64,000 nucleotides of DNA from Mercenaria mercenaria (taxonomy: Eukaryota; Mollusca; Bivalvia; Venerida; Veneridae): positions 26,572,501 through 26,636,500 of the forward strand of contig NC_069379.1 in NCBI RefSeq assembly GCF_021730395.1, written 5' to 3'. Each line of letters starts with the position of its first letter. Positions within the stretch are counted from its first letter, which is position 1. The position numbers were made by a program, and so were the translations under genes. Positions 50,701 through 60,992 of this stretch are shown piece by piece. A model generated the notes under the pieces. It had not been told where the DNA came from. It searched no databases and saw only the letters and a program-made list of their open reading frames with translations.

Positions 50701-50774
50701 CATAAGGCTAACTGTTAGCAAAAATATATCAAAATCTGTTTGTACCAGGAAAACAGCCTTATGGAGACTGCCCC
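47726..50774. mobile_element. 3.05 kb DNA element with about 560-bp terminal inverted repeats, right arm only
   Basis: It starts GGGGCAGTCTCC and ends with the complement. The inverted repeats run about 47726-48290 and 50213-50774. Comparison with the left arm shows insertion at an A/T run (ctgcaaaa then ttt.aaag), with no clear target duplication. The interior holds a tandem-repeat element (about 48346-49260) and a stretch with CxxC pairs (about 49460-49850) that may be a transposase remnant. The superfamily is undetermined. It lies in the intron of the truncated TAZ2 copy. Confidence 0.75.
48346..49260 (+). mobile_element. Tandem-repeat element (pearl/HINE-like) nested in the 3.05 kb element
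   Basis: It opens with TTTTTAGCTC and a hairpin (AGCTC ... GAGAGCT around ACGAAGTATGAGG). About five imperfect units of about 165 bp follow, each with the theme TTAAAGTTTTGATGC, CATCATATGAC and GCATAACTCTGGCAC. The architecture of a 5' hairpin plus tandem core matches non-autonomous Helentron/pearl elements of bivalves. The 3' end is unclear. Confidence 0.5.
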
Positions 50775-52198
50775 TTTGAAAGTCAATCCATCTATCGAAG
50801 GCAAAAATGTTAATTGGCTACCTTTATTGACTCGTAGATAGTACAAATGTAATATTAAGTGCTAGTTCGATGTCATCTACCTACATATCCATATGTTATG
50901 CACCTTTCACTAATGCTCTTCCATATCAATGTGCTGAATTTATAGGAATTAGTGTATGATAAAGAAATGATGCGAGACGTAAAGGATCGTCTTACGTTGT
51001 ATGACCAACAGTTGAGACTGAGAGAATTGAGTTTTGTGTGTATTTCAGAGATCTGATATATGTCAAACTTGTTGCAACAGAGAGAGCCAGCCTTTATATG
51101 AATCGTCTTCAGAGGAACGACGAGAAGCCATTGAGCGTTGTATTTGTACATTGGTACACAGTGTTTCATGTAACGACCTTAATTGTTTATTTTCCGGCTG
51201 CCACAAGATGAAACTAGTTGTTGCACATACTAGATCATGTCGCAAGAAGCACACACAGTCTTGTCGTATATGTAAGCAACTTATTGCGCTGTGCTATTAT
51301 CATGCGAAACATTGTGCTGAACTAATTTGCTCAGTGCCATTTTGTCTGCAAATTAAACACAAATTGCAAGTTATGCGTGAGCAAGAGGCGCGGCTGGTAC
51401 GTCAAAGAAAATTACAGCTTAGAAGAAGATGTGGATCTATTTTCTAAACGGACTGTTGACTGTAATTGGAGACTAGAGAAAGACTGTTTGTTGATTATGA
51501 TTTGATACTGGAGAAATGAAGCATTAAGTATATTATAAATAGACTGTTAAGTCTTTTTACATATATACTTATATAATATTTATTTTAAAATCTTGTTACA
51601 TCTATGGATATATTTTCTATATTGATAACTTGTTGAATTCGAATATTGCTTTCTATATGGGAAAAACATTCTTTAAAAAAATAATTCTATATGTTGAAAT
51701 GGGATTTTTCCACACATAAAATGCGGAACGAAACTAATTTAGCTTATTGTGTTTTACAAAAAAACAAAGCTGCTTTGGTTTTGGGAACTATTCTGTTTGC
51801 AGTTGTAAACAAGTAAAGTATTCGTACAATTTGGCTCGTTTAAAAACTTTGGGCATGCGATAACTTTATAATGATCCTTGTGACCTATATTTTCATAGGT
51901 TGTTTTGAATCAAAATTGGTCAATGCCTGACAATAAGCAAATTTAACAGAAAATTAAACTGTAGAAATCGTCTTTAGATAATTTGTGGTTCGGATAATTT
52001 AATGTTCGAGATGATTTGAGATACGAATGATTTGAGGTTTGAGCCTTTTATTAGAGCTAACATTGGTGTTTGTTTGAAAAAGTGATCAAATCAAATAACT
52101 TTTTAGAGGGTTGGCCGACTATATCAAATTATCTAAAATTAGTGTATTTCCCTAATATGGTCATAACGAAACATACGCCTTTCACTGCAAACATTAAC

Positions 52199-52237
<39 letters not shown>

Positions 52238-52483
52238 TTAATTGATAACGAAACAACTACTTTGAAATTCATATCCTTCATTCTTCCTTCATATAATGTG
52301 TATTGATATCTTGAAGATTAGCAAAAATCTGTATCGTAATTTTTAACATAGAGTAGAGTTCATATTTTGACATATACTATGATCTCAGCACTAGTTCATC
52401 TATTTCTATAGGTAATTCTACACGTTCTGATCGAAAACAATTCTACAATGTACAACTATCAACAATTTGTTGTCATGGTTTGA

Positions 52484-53704
52484 TTTTTAGCTCACCTGAG
52501 CACGAAGTGCTCAAAGGTGAGCTTTAGTGATCGCCCTGTGTCCGTCGTCCGTCGTCCGTCCGTCGTCAACAATTTGACTGTTAACACTCTAGAGGTCACA
52601 ATTTTGGCATAATCTTAATGAAACTTGGTCAGAATGTTACCCTCATAAAAATCTTGGACGAGTTTGATATTGGGTCATCTGGGGTCAAAAACTAGGTCAT
52701 CAGGTCAAATCAAAGGAAAAGCTTATTAACACTCTAGAGGTCACAATTTTGGCCCAAACTTAATGAAACTTGTTCAGAATGTTACCCTTAATAAAATCTT
52801 GGATGAGTTTGATATTGGGTCATCTGGGATCAAAAACTAGGTCACCGGGTCAAATCAAAGGAAAAGCTTGTTAACACTCTAGAGGTCACAATTTTGGCCC
52901 AATCTTAATGAAACTTGGTCAGAATGTTACCCTTAATAAAATCTTGGACGAATTTGATATTGGGTCATCTGGGGTCAAAAACTAGGTCACCAAGTTAAGT
53001 CAAAGGAAAAGCTTGTTAACACTGTAGAGGCCACATTTATGACTGTATCTTCATGAAACTTAGTCAGACTGTTACTCATGATAATTTCAAAATCCAGTTT
53101 GAATCTGGGTCATGTAGGTTTAAAAACTAGGTCACCAGGTCAAATCAAAGGAAAAGCTAGTTAACACCCTAAGAGGCCACATTGTTGACCATATCTTAAT
53201 GAAACTTGGTCATAATGTTAATCTTGATGATCTATAGGTCATGTTTAAATCTGGGTCAGGTGAGGTCGAAAACTAGGTCACTGGATCAAATCAAAGGAAA
53301 AGCTTGTTAACACTCTAGAGGCCACATTTATGACTATATCTTCATGAAACTTAGTCAGAATGTTAATCTTGATGATCTTTAGGTCAAGTTCGAATCTGGG
53401 TCATGTGGGTTCAAAAACTAGGTCACCGGGTCAAATCAAAGGAAAAGCTTTTTAACACTCTAGAGGCCACATTTATGACTGTATCTTCATGAAACTTAGT
53501 GAGAATGTTAATCTTGATGATCTTTAGGTCAAGTTCGAATCTGAGTCATATGGGGTCAAAAACTAGATCACCAGGTCAAATCAAAGGAAAAGTTAGTAAA
53601 ACATTAGAGACCACATTTATGACCATATCTTAATGAAACTATCTTGATGATCTTTAGGTCAGTAGGCCAGGTGAGCGATAGAGGGCCCTCATGGCCATCT
53701 TGTT
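52484..53704 (+). mobile_element. Tandem-repeat element (pearl/HINE-like), right arm only, first of two
   Basis: It begins TTTTTAGCTCACCTG with a nested hairpin (GAGCAC gaa GTGCTC). A core of about 145-bp units follows, roughly 7.5 copies (ACTCTAGAGGTCACA ... AACTAGGTCACC). It ends after a GGCC hairpin with CATCTTGTTT. The left arm lacks it at the matching site. Insertion at a T run fits Helentron-type TT targets. No protein is encoded. Confidence 0.7.
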
Positions 53705-53770
53705 TAAAGAAAGTTACAAAGCTGTTGTTATAAATGTACGGACCTGATTGAAATTTATACGCAGGATGCA

Positions 53771-55131
53771 TTTTTAGCTCACCTGTCACAAAGTGACAAG
53801 GTGAGCTTTTGTGATCGCGTGGCGTCCGTCGTCCGTCGTCCGTCCGTCCGGGCCAACGTCCTGGGGTCTATGAGCTTCATTCCGTCCATGTTTTATATGA
53901 AATTAGAAGAAAACCACCTAATTTATGTGGAAATTAGCCCCTAAAGATCAAAGAAAATGCCACATAAACGTCCGTCCGTCCGTCCGTGCGTGCGTGCGCC
54001 CGTCCGTCCGTAAACTTTTGCTTGTGACTACTCCAGAGGTCACATTTTTCATGGGATCTTTATGAAAGTTGGTCAGAATGTTTATCTTGATGATATCTAG
54101 GTCAGTTTTGAAACTGGGTCACGTGCGGTTGAAAACTAGGTCAGTAGGTCTAAAAATAGAAAAACTTTGTGACCTCTCTAGAGGCTGTACTTTTCAATGG
54201 ATCTTCATGAAAATTTGTCAGAATGTTCATCTTGATGCTATCTAGGTCAATTTTGAAACTGGGTCACGTGCCTTTAAAAACTGAGTCAGTAGGTCAAATA
54301 ATAGAAAAACCTTGTGACCTCTCTAGAGGCCATATTTTTCATGGGATCTGTATGAAAGTTGATCAGGATGTTCATCTTAATGATATTTAGGTCAAGTTCG
54401 AAACTGGGTCAACTGCGGTCAAAAACTAGGTCAGTAGGTCTAAAAATAGAAAAACCTTGTAACCTCTCTAGAGGCCATACTTTTCAATGGATCTTCATGA
54501 AAGTTGGTCAGAACGTTCACCTTGATGATGTCTAGTTCAAGTTTGAAACTGGGTTACGTGCCATCAAAAACTAGGTCAGTAGGTCAAATAATAAAAAAAA
54601 CCTTGTGACCTCTCTAGAGGCCAGATTTTTCATGGGATCTGTATGAAAGTTGGTCTGATTATTTATCTTGATGATATCTAGGTCAAATTCGAAACTGGGT
54701 CAACTGCGGTCAAAAACTAGGACAGTAGGTCTAAAAATAGAAAAACCTTTTGACCACTCTAGAGGCCATATGTTTCAATGGATCTTCATGAAAATTTGTC
54801 TGAATGTTCACCTTGATGATATCTAGATAAAGTTTGAAACTGGGTCACGTGTGGTCAAAACTAGTAGGTATAAAAATAGAAAAACCTTGTGACCTCTCTA
54901 GAGGCCACACTTTTCATGAGATCTTCATGGAAATTGGTGAGAATGTTCATCTTGATAATATCTAGGTCAAGTTCAAAACTGGGTCATGTGCCTTCAAAAA
55001 CTAGGTCATTAGGTCAAATAATAGAAAAACCTTGTGACCTTTCTAGAAGCCATATTTTTAAATGGATCTTCATGAAAATTGGGTCATGTGGAGACAGGTG
55101 AGCGATTCAGAACCATCATGGTCCTCTTGTT
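53771..55131 (+). mobile_element. Tandem-repeat element (pearl/HINE-like), right arm only, second
   Basis: It starts with the near-perfect hairpin at 53776-53807 (AGCTCACCTGTCAC ... GTGAC.AGGTGAGCT). A core of about 143-bp units follows, about 7.5 copies (CTCTAGAGGCCATAC ... CTAGGTCAGTAGGTC). It ends with the hairpin ACCATCATGGT (55112-55122) and CCTCTTGTT. It inserted a few bases upstream of the splice acceptor of the cysteine-rich exon copy. Related to, but distinct from, its neighbour. Confidence 0.7.
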
Positions 55132-55142
55132 TTTTCTGTCAG

Positions 55143-55605
55143 ATGTCACGAAAAAGTTATATTCTTTCCCTAGAAGTGCGTAACGTTTGCGGCAGATTTG
55201 TTTATTTCCGTAGATGTCACTATACTTGCTGCATAGCGACTAGCAGCAAGTTGCACTAATTTTTGGACTTTTTATTTTTGGGTTACATGATTGCTATTGT
55301 CATGGCTCAACGAATTTAGTAACAATTGGTAACGTTCTTTTTAAATAAGTTCCTGGGTCCTTTTCAAATATGAAAAACAAATCATTGAAAACAGTTATAG
55401 GACTGATCGATTCAATTTGGAGGAAATAAAGATACTGAGTATGTATAATATAGGCAGATCTATCACTGATAGATTATCTAGCACGGATAGATTACTTTTC
55501 CATGGTACTGAAATTCATTGGACAGGATTAATGTTGACAATGTTTACTTGCCAATTAATTTCAATACAGGTTATAACAGGCTATTTCCCAGTAGGTTAAG
55601 CAAAG
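55143..55605 (+). pseudogene. Right-arm copy of the cysteine-rich exon, split by a 294-bp insert
   Basis: This is the mirror of 10214-10382, with the same acceptor and donor. It is interrupted by 294 bp (55235-55528) that the left arm lacks. One of the cysteines is Arg here. Reading into the insert meets a stop after a few codons, so if this exon is coding on the left, the right copy has lost it. Confidence 0.45.
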
Positions 55606-56463
55606 GTAAGCAAATTTCCCGTACCCGTAGACAGTACCGCTAGCTGTTATTTTTTACCATACTGTTCATGTCAAAACTGTAAAATGGTGTTCTCGTTGGG
55701 ATATTAATATTCGAAAATTCAAACCGCGTTAAACACTTCTAAGCAACTTCATGATTTGTTTGCTGAGAAATGATATGCCTAATTCTAACAAATAAAGGAC
55801 TAAACAAAACTTAACATCTCTCTATATTTGCTCATTTAAACATGAATCTCTATCATCACTGCCATGGTTACGTGCTCATTCTAAAATTAGACCGTGACAG
55901 ATAATCATATTGTGTAATCATTGTAGTTTAATAAATTATAAATCAACGAAACTCTTCCGCTTTACCTATTATGAATCATATCCACCTATTCTAAAGACGA
56001 GGAAAGTAAACACGAAATGCGGACATCCGTTTCACATAAATTTGAATTAAGTCTTGTTCAGTTTGGATAAGATTAAATGTAATTCCTTCGCCAGCAGTAC
56101 CATGATGTCCGGTACGGCGTAAGAACGCTCGAGAACATCGAAAAAAGGTAAGTGGTCGTATAGTTTTAATCATATCTAGTTATTTTAAGTGGATTAAACC
56201 TTATTTCCTCAGTTTGAAAATAATTATATTAAATATATTATGTTTTTAAATCCACGTTAAATTAAAATGAATTCTCAAGAGTTTGAAATTTGCTATTGAC
56301 TCCCTTACCCCTTCTAATTAAGTTTTGATTTAATGATGACTGGCACCGCTGAGGCAAGTAAAATTGTATGAAATCGATCATTAGCCGTTTCTTTGCATGA
56401 ATCACAAAAAAAAACTTTTTTTCATAATTTTAATTTACTTTCATTTACTCAGTAAGTGCATTT

Positions 56464-56873
56464 GACTTTGTCTGGTTCAGTAGAAATCATGATTCATCAA
56501 GTCCATTCACTCTGCCTGGTTCAGTAGAAATCGTGGTTCATCAAGTCTATTCACTCTGCCTGGTTCAGTAGAAATCGTGGTTCTTCAAGTCCATTCACTC
56601 TGCATAGTTCAGTAGAAATCATGGTTCTTCAAGTCCATTCACTCTGCCTGGTTCAGTAGAAATCATGGTTCATCAAGTCCTTTCACTCTGCCTTGTTCTG
56701 AATCAGTAGAAATCATGGTTCATCAAGTCCATTCACTTTGCCTGTTTCAGTAGAAATCATGGTTCATCAAGTCCATTCACTTTGCCTGGTTTAGTAGAAA
56801 TCATAGTTCATTATGTCCATTCACTCTGCCTGGTTCAGTAGAAATCATGGTTCATCAAGTCCATTCACTCTGT
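56464..56873 (-). repeat. 44-bp minisatellite, about 9 units (right arm)
   Basis: This is the reverse-complement partner of the left-arm array, shorter by about eight units. Copy number has therefore changed since the arms separated. Confidence 0.9.
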
Positions 56874-58549
56874 AATATCATGTCGATACATTTGACAGAC
56901 CCTTGAAAAATAGGGTTTTTATGAAAACAACATCAAGACAGGCTTTTGACTTCTATAATATTGATGGGTGAATATACACGTCTCCAAAATAAATACTTAT
57001 TGCATTGATTCCTAGTGAAAACTCTAATCATTTCAAAGTGTTTATTGTATATTCGTCATACAATGTGTGCTACTGTTTTACGTAATGTGTTCAATGCTCA
57101 TATATGAAATACCTTAAAATATCAGTGAAATAAACATCATTGGCGGCGGCAATCTGTTTCCAATTTTTTTCACAGACGAAATCTGTTATTTTCTTCAAAA
57201 ATAAGATGGCTTCCACCTACAAGAAAACCTTCCCATAACTTACAATGACATATACTTGTCGGTTTAAGGGAGGTTTTTCTGCTACTGTTTCACTGCAGAA
57301 CACAAACATTAATTTATTTTCACATAAAAGTTCATTATACAGTATCTTAACATAATACATAACTGACAGAGGATTTTATTTCATAGCAACCTAAGCCAAT
57401 TTAGCTATCTCTCTTCTATCTCTAATCTCTCTGTCTCGTCTGTTTTACATATAGATATATACGGTTATATGTACATGTAGAAGAAATGCTCGACGGCCCA
57501 TGCAATATTACTTTACATGTATTATATCGCTAAACTTCCTGTTAAATACGAGTAAAGTCTGGGTATATCGTTTTCATTCCGTAGATAAAATTGAAATGAT
57601 AAAACCCTTCTGCACTGAATTATTGACATGTTTGTCAGGTATACTCGTTTCTTGAGAGAAATTGAATTGAAATTGATCAACCTACTTAATATTGAAAGAA
57701 CTTCAATAATTCATAGTCCCAAAACTTTATCTTCTTTTGAAAAAATAAACTAAAAATACCCTGTTACACGATATCGCTATTTAAAACTTTCGCTTTTCCG
57801 GTGGCGTACATTTGTCAGTCCAAATTCAGACAAAAGAGATTTACAAAGTTCCATTGGTCGGCATTAAATATCCCGCAATAAGTGTACGCACGCATTGAAT
57901 GTACGCTATCAAACCTATGTTAAACATTACGCTAACCCTTACTCAGTATTATTGTACACTCAATACGTGCATACATCCACCAGGGGAGATTTGATGTTCA
58001 CGCTATAAAGCACTATTGGCTCTCGCCAGGTTTGGTCTACAAGCTTGACATAAGATGACATCTCTTTGCTGAACAGATTTAAAGGTCAAGTGACTGTCAT
58101 CCAAACCCTGGTCCAGACTTCAAATTCCATTTGGAAAATAGAAAACTTGGGAAACTACAGGTCGCCCGACACGACATAAACGCAAATGTTGCAGGCTCAG
58201 TGTGATTGAGCCAGTTCATGGGCGGTATTGGAAATGCAATCTTCCGTTCACGCCCTCTAGTCCCGGGTTGAACAAAACTCAACATTTACACATGTTATAA
58301 GTACCAGAATATAATTTAGAGACATCAGATGTATTTATACGGCGGTGCACATGGAACCTTCAATGATGCACGAGTACAATTCCATGAAAGGCGGCGTATG
58401 GTCCCAATATATGATAATGGCTTTGCCCTAAACGAGAAAACAAAGTGAAGAACAAAACAAACTAGAATTTAGAGAGGGGATCTGTGGTTATGGAACACAT
58501 GCAAAGCCATGAAAAAGTAAGCAGAACGCTATAGCTTGCGGCAGTTGTG

Positions 58550-60640
58550 ATGCCCGGTATCACATCACCAACATGAACATCCCACTGATGGTATACAGAG
58601 GAATCACAACAAAGACCAGTTGACTTTGCTTCAGATGTGAAACTCCCAACTTCTAAACATCATCTCCAGACTCCATTTATATATCTATATCTACCGAGCT
58701 CTACAGTGTCTTGTCAGAAGACTGACCAATCCACGACCACACTAGATTCAAGAGCCTTTTCTGGGTCAATTCATTAGGCTAACCCCAGCACATCTCATCT
58801 TCTGTCCTGACTTGCACACAAGCCAGACCGCTGTCTTTCGTTTATTGGCAGCGAACTTACAGAGTATGAGAGCCAAGGGAGCATCATTCTGGCTGATATT
58901 GAAGAAATGGCCGTGAGACATGGCTATGTCCTCGCATTCATGAGAGGGATGCCCTTTATAGTGGATACTACTTTTTAAGAAAGTCAGAGAACAAAACAGA
59001 TTTAATAGCTGCAAAAGATACAATATGAGGACTTCTTATGAATTCCCAGCTTCATCTATTCAATGTCCACGTAGCACACCTCTAATAATTGGCTCTACAT
59101 ATAGCCTATCCAGCTGTGACCTTACTTACTGTGATAGCATCAGGGGCCACTATTTGGCTAACCGGAGATCTAAACCTTCCATAAGTTGACCTTAAACTTT
59201 GTGACTGGATCAAACAAGTTAAGATACGATTTTTGGTTACTGTGTGTGGCATCTCATCTGAGAACAAAATAGACTTCCAGAAAAAGACACGCTAACACAT
59301 TGGACTTATACATTATGAAAGTGCCTCTAAAGTTGAAAGGTGTAAAGCCTTTCCTGGAAAAAGCGACCATGATGTTGTATTTGAACAGGCACGCAAAAGA
59401 GCAGTTAGAAAAAGCCACCACCACATAGGAAGTTTCTGCTGAGGAGAGATGCGACACCAGACTCGTTCTACACTGTCGTACTGACTTCGCGGATCATATC
59501 ATACAGTCACACCAAAGATACTCAAGGGCCAGAATTTGCGGAAGTCATGTACTATGGTTGAATCAAAGATGTTCATAACGAGACACAGTTATACTTGTGT
59601 CATCAGAAAAATCAATCGCCTCTGCAGACGAGCATACAACACAGCCCGGCTGACTCGATCATGGAAAGAGATTCAACTATATCAGACTATCAACAACGAA
59701 GAGCAAGAATAATGTGGTAAGGCCAACCATGCATATGTGAGTGACTTGGTCTACGACAGTATTGAGAATCTCTACTAAGTGAGGGTAAAGTAGTAAGTAA
59801 CATCTCCCATTAAAGACTGATTGTGTTGACTACAACAATTCTAGCACGAAGGCAACTATACTCAACATACATTTAACTTGAGTGTTTAACCCCGAAACAA
59901 CGTCTGATGTACCAGTCATAGGAGAGTACATTCATCACTTTACAGTAGAGGTAAATGATCTTTTCCCACACAAGAGCTCAAGTCCAGACAACGTGCCAAA
60001 GCGACTTCTCAGTCTACGCAGACTACCGGTATATTGCTCTTACCACTGTATATAACGAATCTCTGCACCATAGAGTCCCTTCTGTTTGAAAGGAAGCCAA
60101 CGTCTTACCAATCTTCATGTACAGAGACAGCGGCAAGCAACACCTTCTCAAGCTTCAAGACTTGTCTTTTATCCTAAACCAATCCTCCTTAATTTCAGCA
60201 AGTCCTTTGAATGGGTTATACGTCAACGTCTCCTAGCCAAGATAGAACGCTATCGCATTAAGGCAAGATCCTATGTTGAATGCAGAGCTTACTCTCTAAT
60301 CGCAGCAAACAGATCGTCGTGGAACATCTCTCTTCCGAATAAATCATCCCCATCGGTCACTACTGGACCCACTCCTGTTTCTTTGTATATTAACGACTCT
60401 CGAAGAGGGTCTTCTCCACAAATCGCCTCTTTATTTTCGATTCTTTGGTTTATCGATGGAACCGCACTCACGCGGACTCTTTGGCTCTCCAAGAAGATCT
60501 TGACCGACTGCAAGACTGGAAAAGGAAATGGATAAAGTCGTGCAACCAAAGTAAATGTTGTATGACAAGTAGAACATACGAAATAATACAGAGGGGGGGG
60601 GGGGGGGAAGAGGAACTTCAGTTAGAATGAAAAAAAATCA
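58550..60640 (+). mobile_element. Old non-LTR retrotransposon (LINE), right copy
   Basis: Fragments in order: an endonuclease end (WLTGDLNLP, RHANTLDLYI, about 59150-59320), a linker (about 59560-59760), and reverse transcriptase. The RT shows LLNFSKSFEWVIRQRLLAKI (degraded FSKAFD motif), SLYINDSRRGSS (degraded YINDLP), and SLALQEDLDRLQDWKRKW near 60480. The usual FADD catalytic block is not intact. Many stops; non-functional. It aligns with the left copy except for the left-only TTAA insertion. Confidence 0.72.
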
Positions 60641-60992
60641 CATTGACCTGGCTGTATCTTTTCCGTCACTCAATGATATTTAGTCTGTTTGTCATGATAA
60701 TTTTCGAAGAAGATAATCTAACTAACCTTTTGTTTTTTGTCCTTGACTTCAATATAATGTTTCTTTTGTAGTTGTTTATCAAAAACAAAATTGGCGTAAG
60801 TGAAAATAGTTATTGTCTTTCTTTGCAGTGACGGATAAATGTTGTTTCCGTGAAAATCAAGGAATATTGTCCTTTTACTTTTGCATATTTTAATGCCATA
60901 TTGGAAATAAGTTGTGTGTAAATTATGTACTCTTGATATGTCACCTTTTCATTTTATGTTAATACTATATTTGCAAATTATTTTCCTTTTAG

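Larger units (their letters stand above)
47162..51447 (+). pseudogene. Truncated second copy of the TAZ2 gene (last two exons only)
   Basis: Exons 47162-47305 (48 codons) and 51049-51447 (133 codons with stop) match the last two exons of the complete gene in the left half, with the same AG/GT borders and phase 0. All twelve TAZ2 zinc ligands are kept. About seven residues differ in the last 98, including P to R beside a ligand and a non-ligand C to Y. No counterpart of exons 1-4 lies upstream: the arm boundary falls in intron 4 at about 47,121, preceded by tandem repeats. The intron between the two exons has gained the 3.05 kb element at 47726-50774. Without a start or promoter this is probably an orphan fragment, though its frame is intact and it could be spliced to another upstream exon. 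Confidence 0.72.

Noticed and set aside
50946-51048. Open stretch directly before the TAZ2 exon (ELVYDKEMMRDVKDRL...)
   Set aside because: It looks coding in composition and is present in both arms, but it is in a different frame from TAZ2, with no donor leaving a normal intron before the acceptor at 51049. Left as intronic, with doubt.
60086-60535. 149-codon frame as a host gene
   Set aside because: The sequence matches degraded LINE reverse transcriptase motifs.
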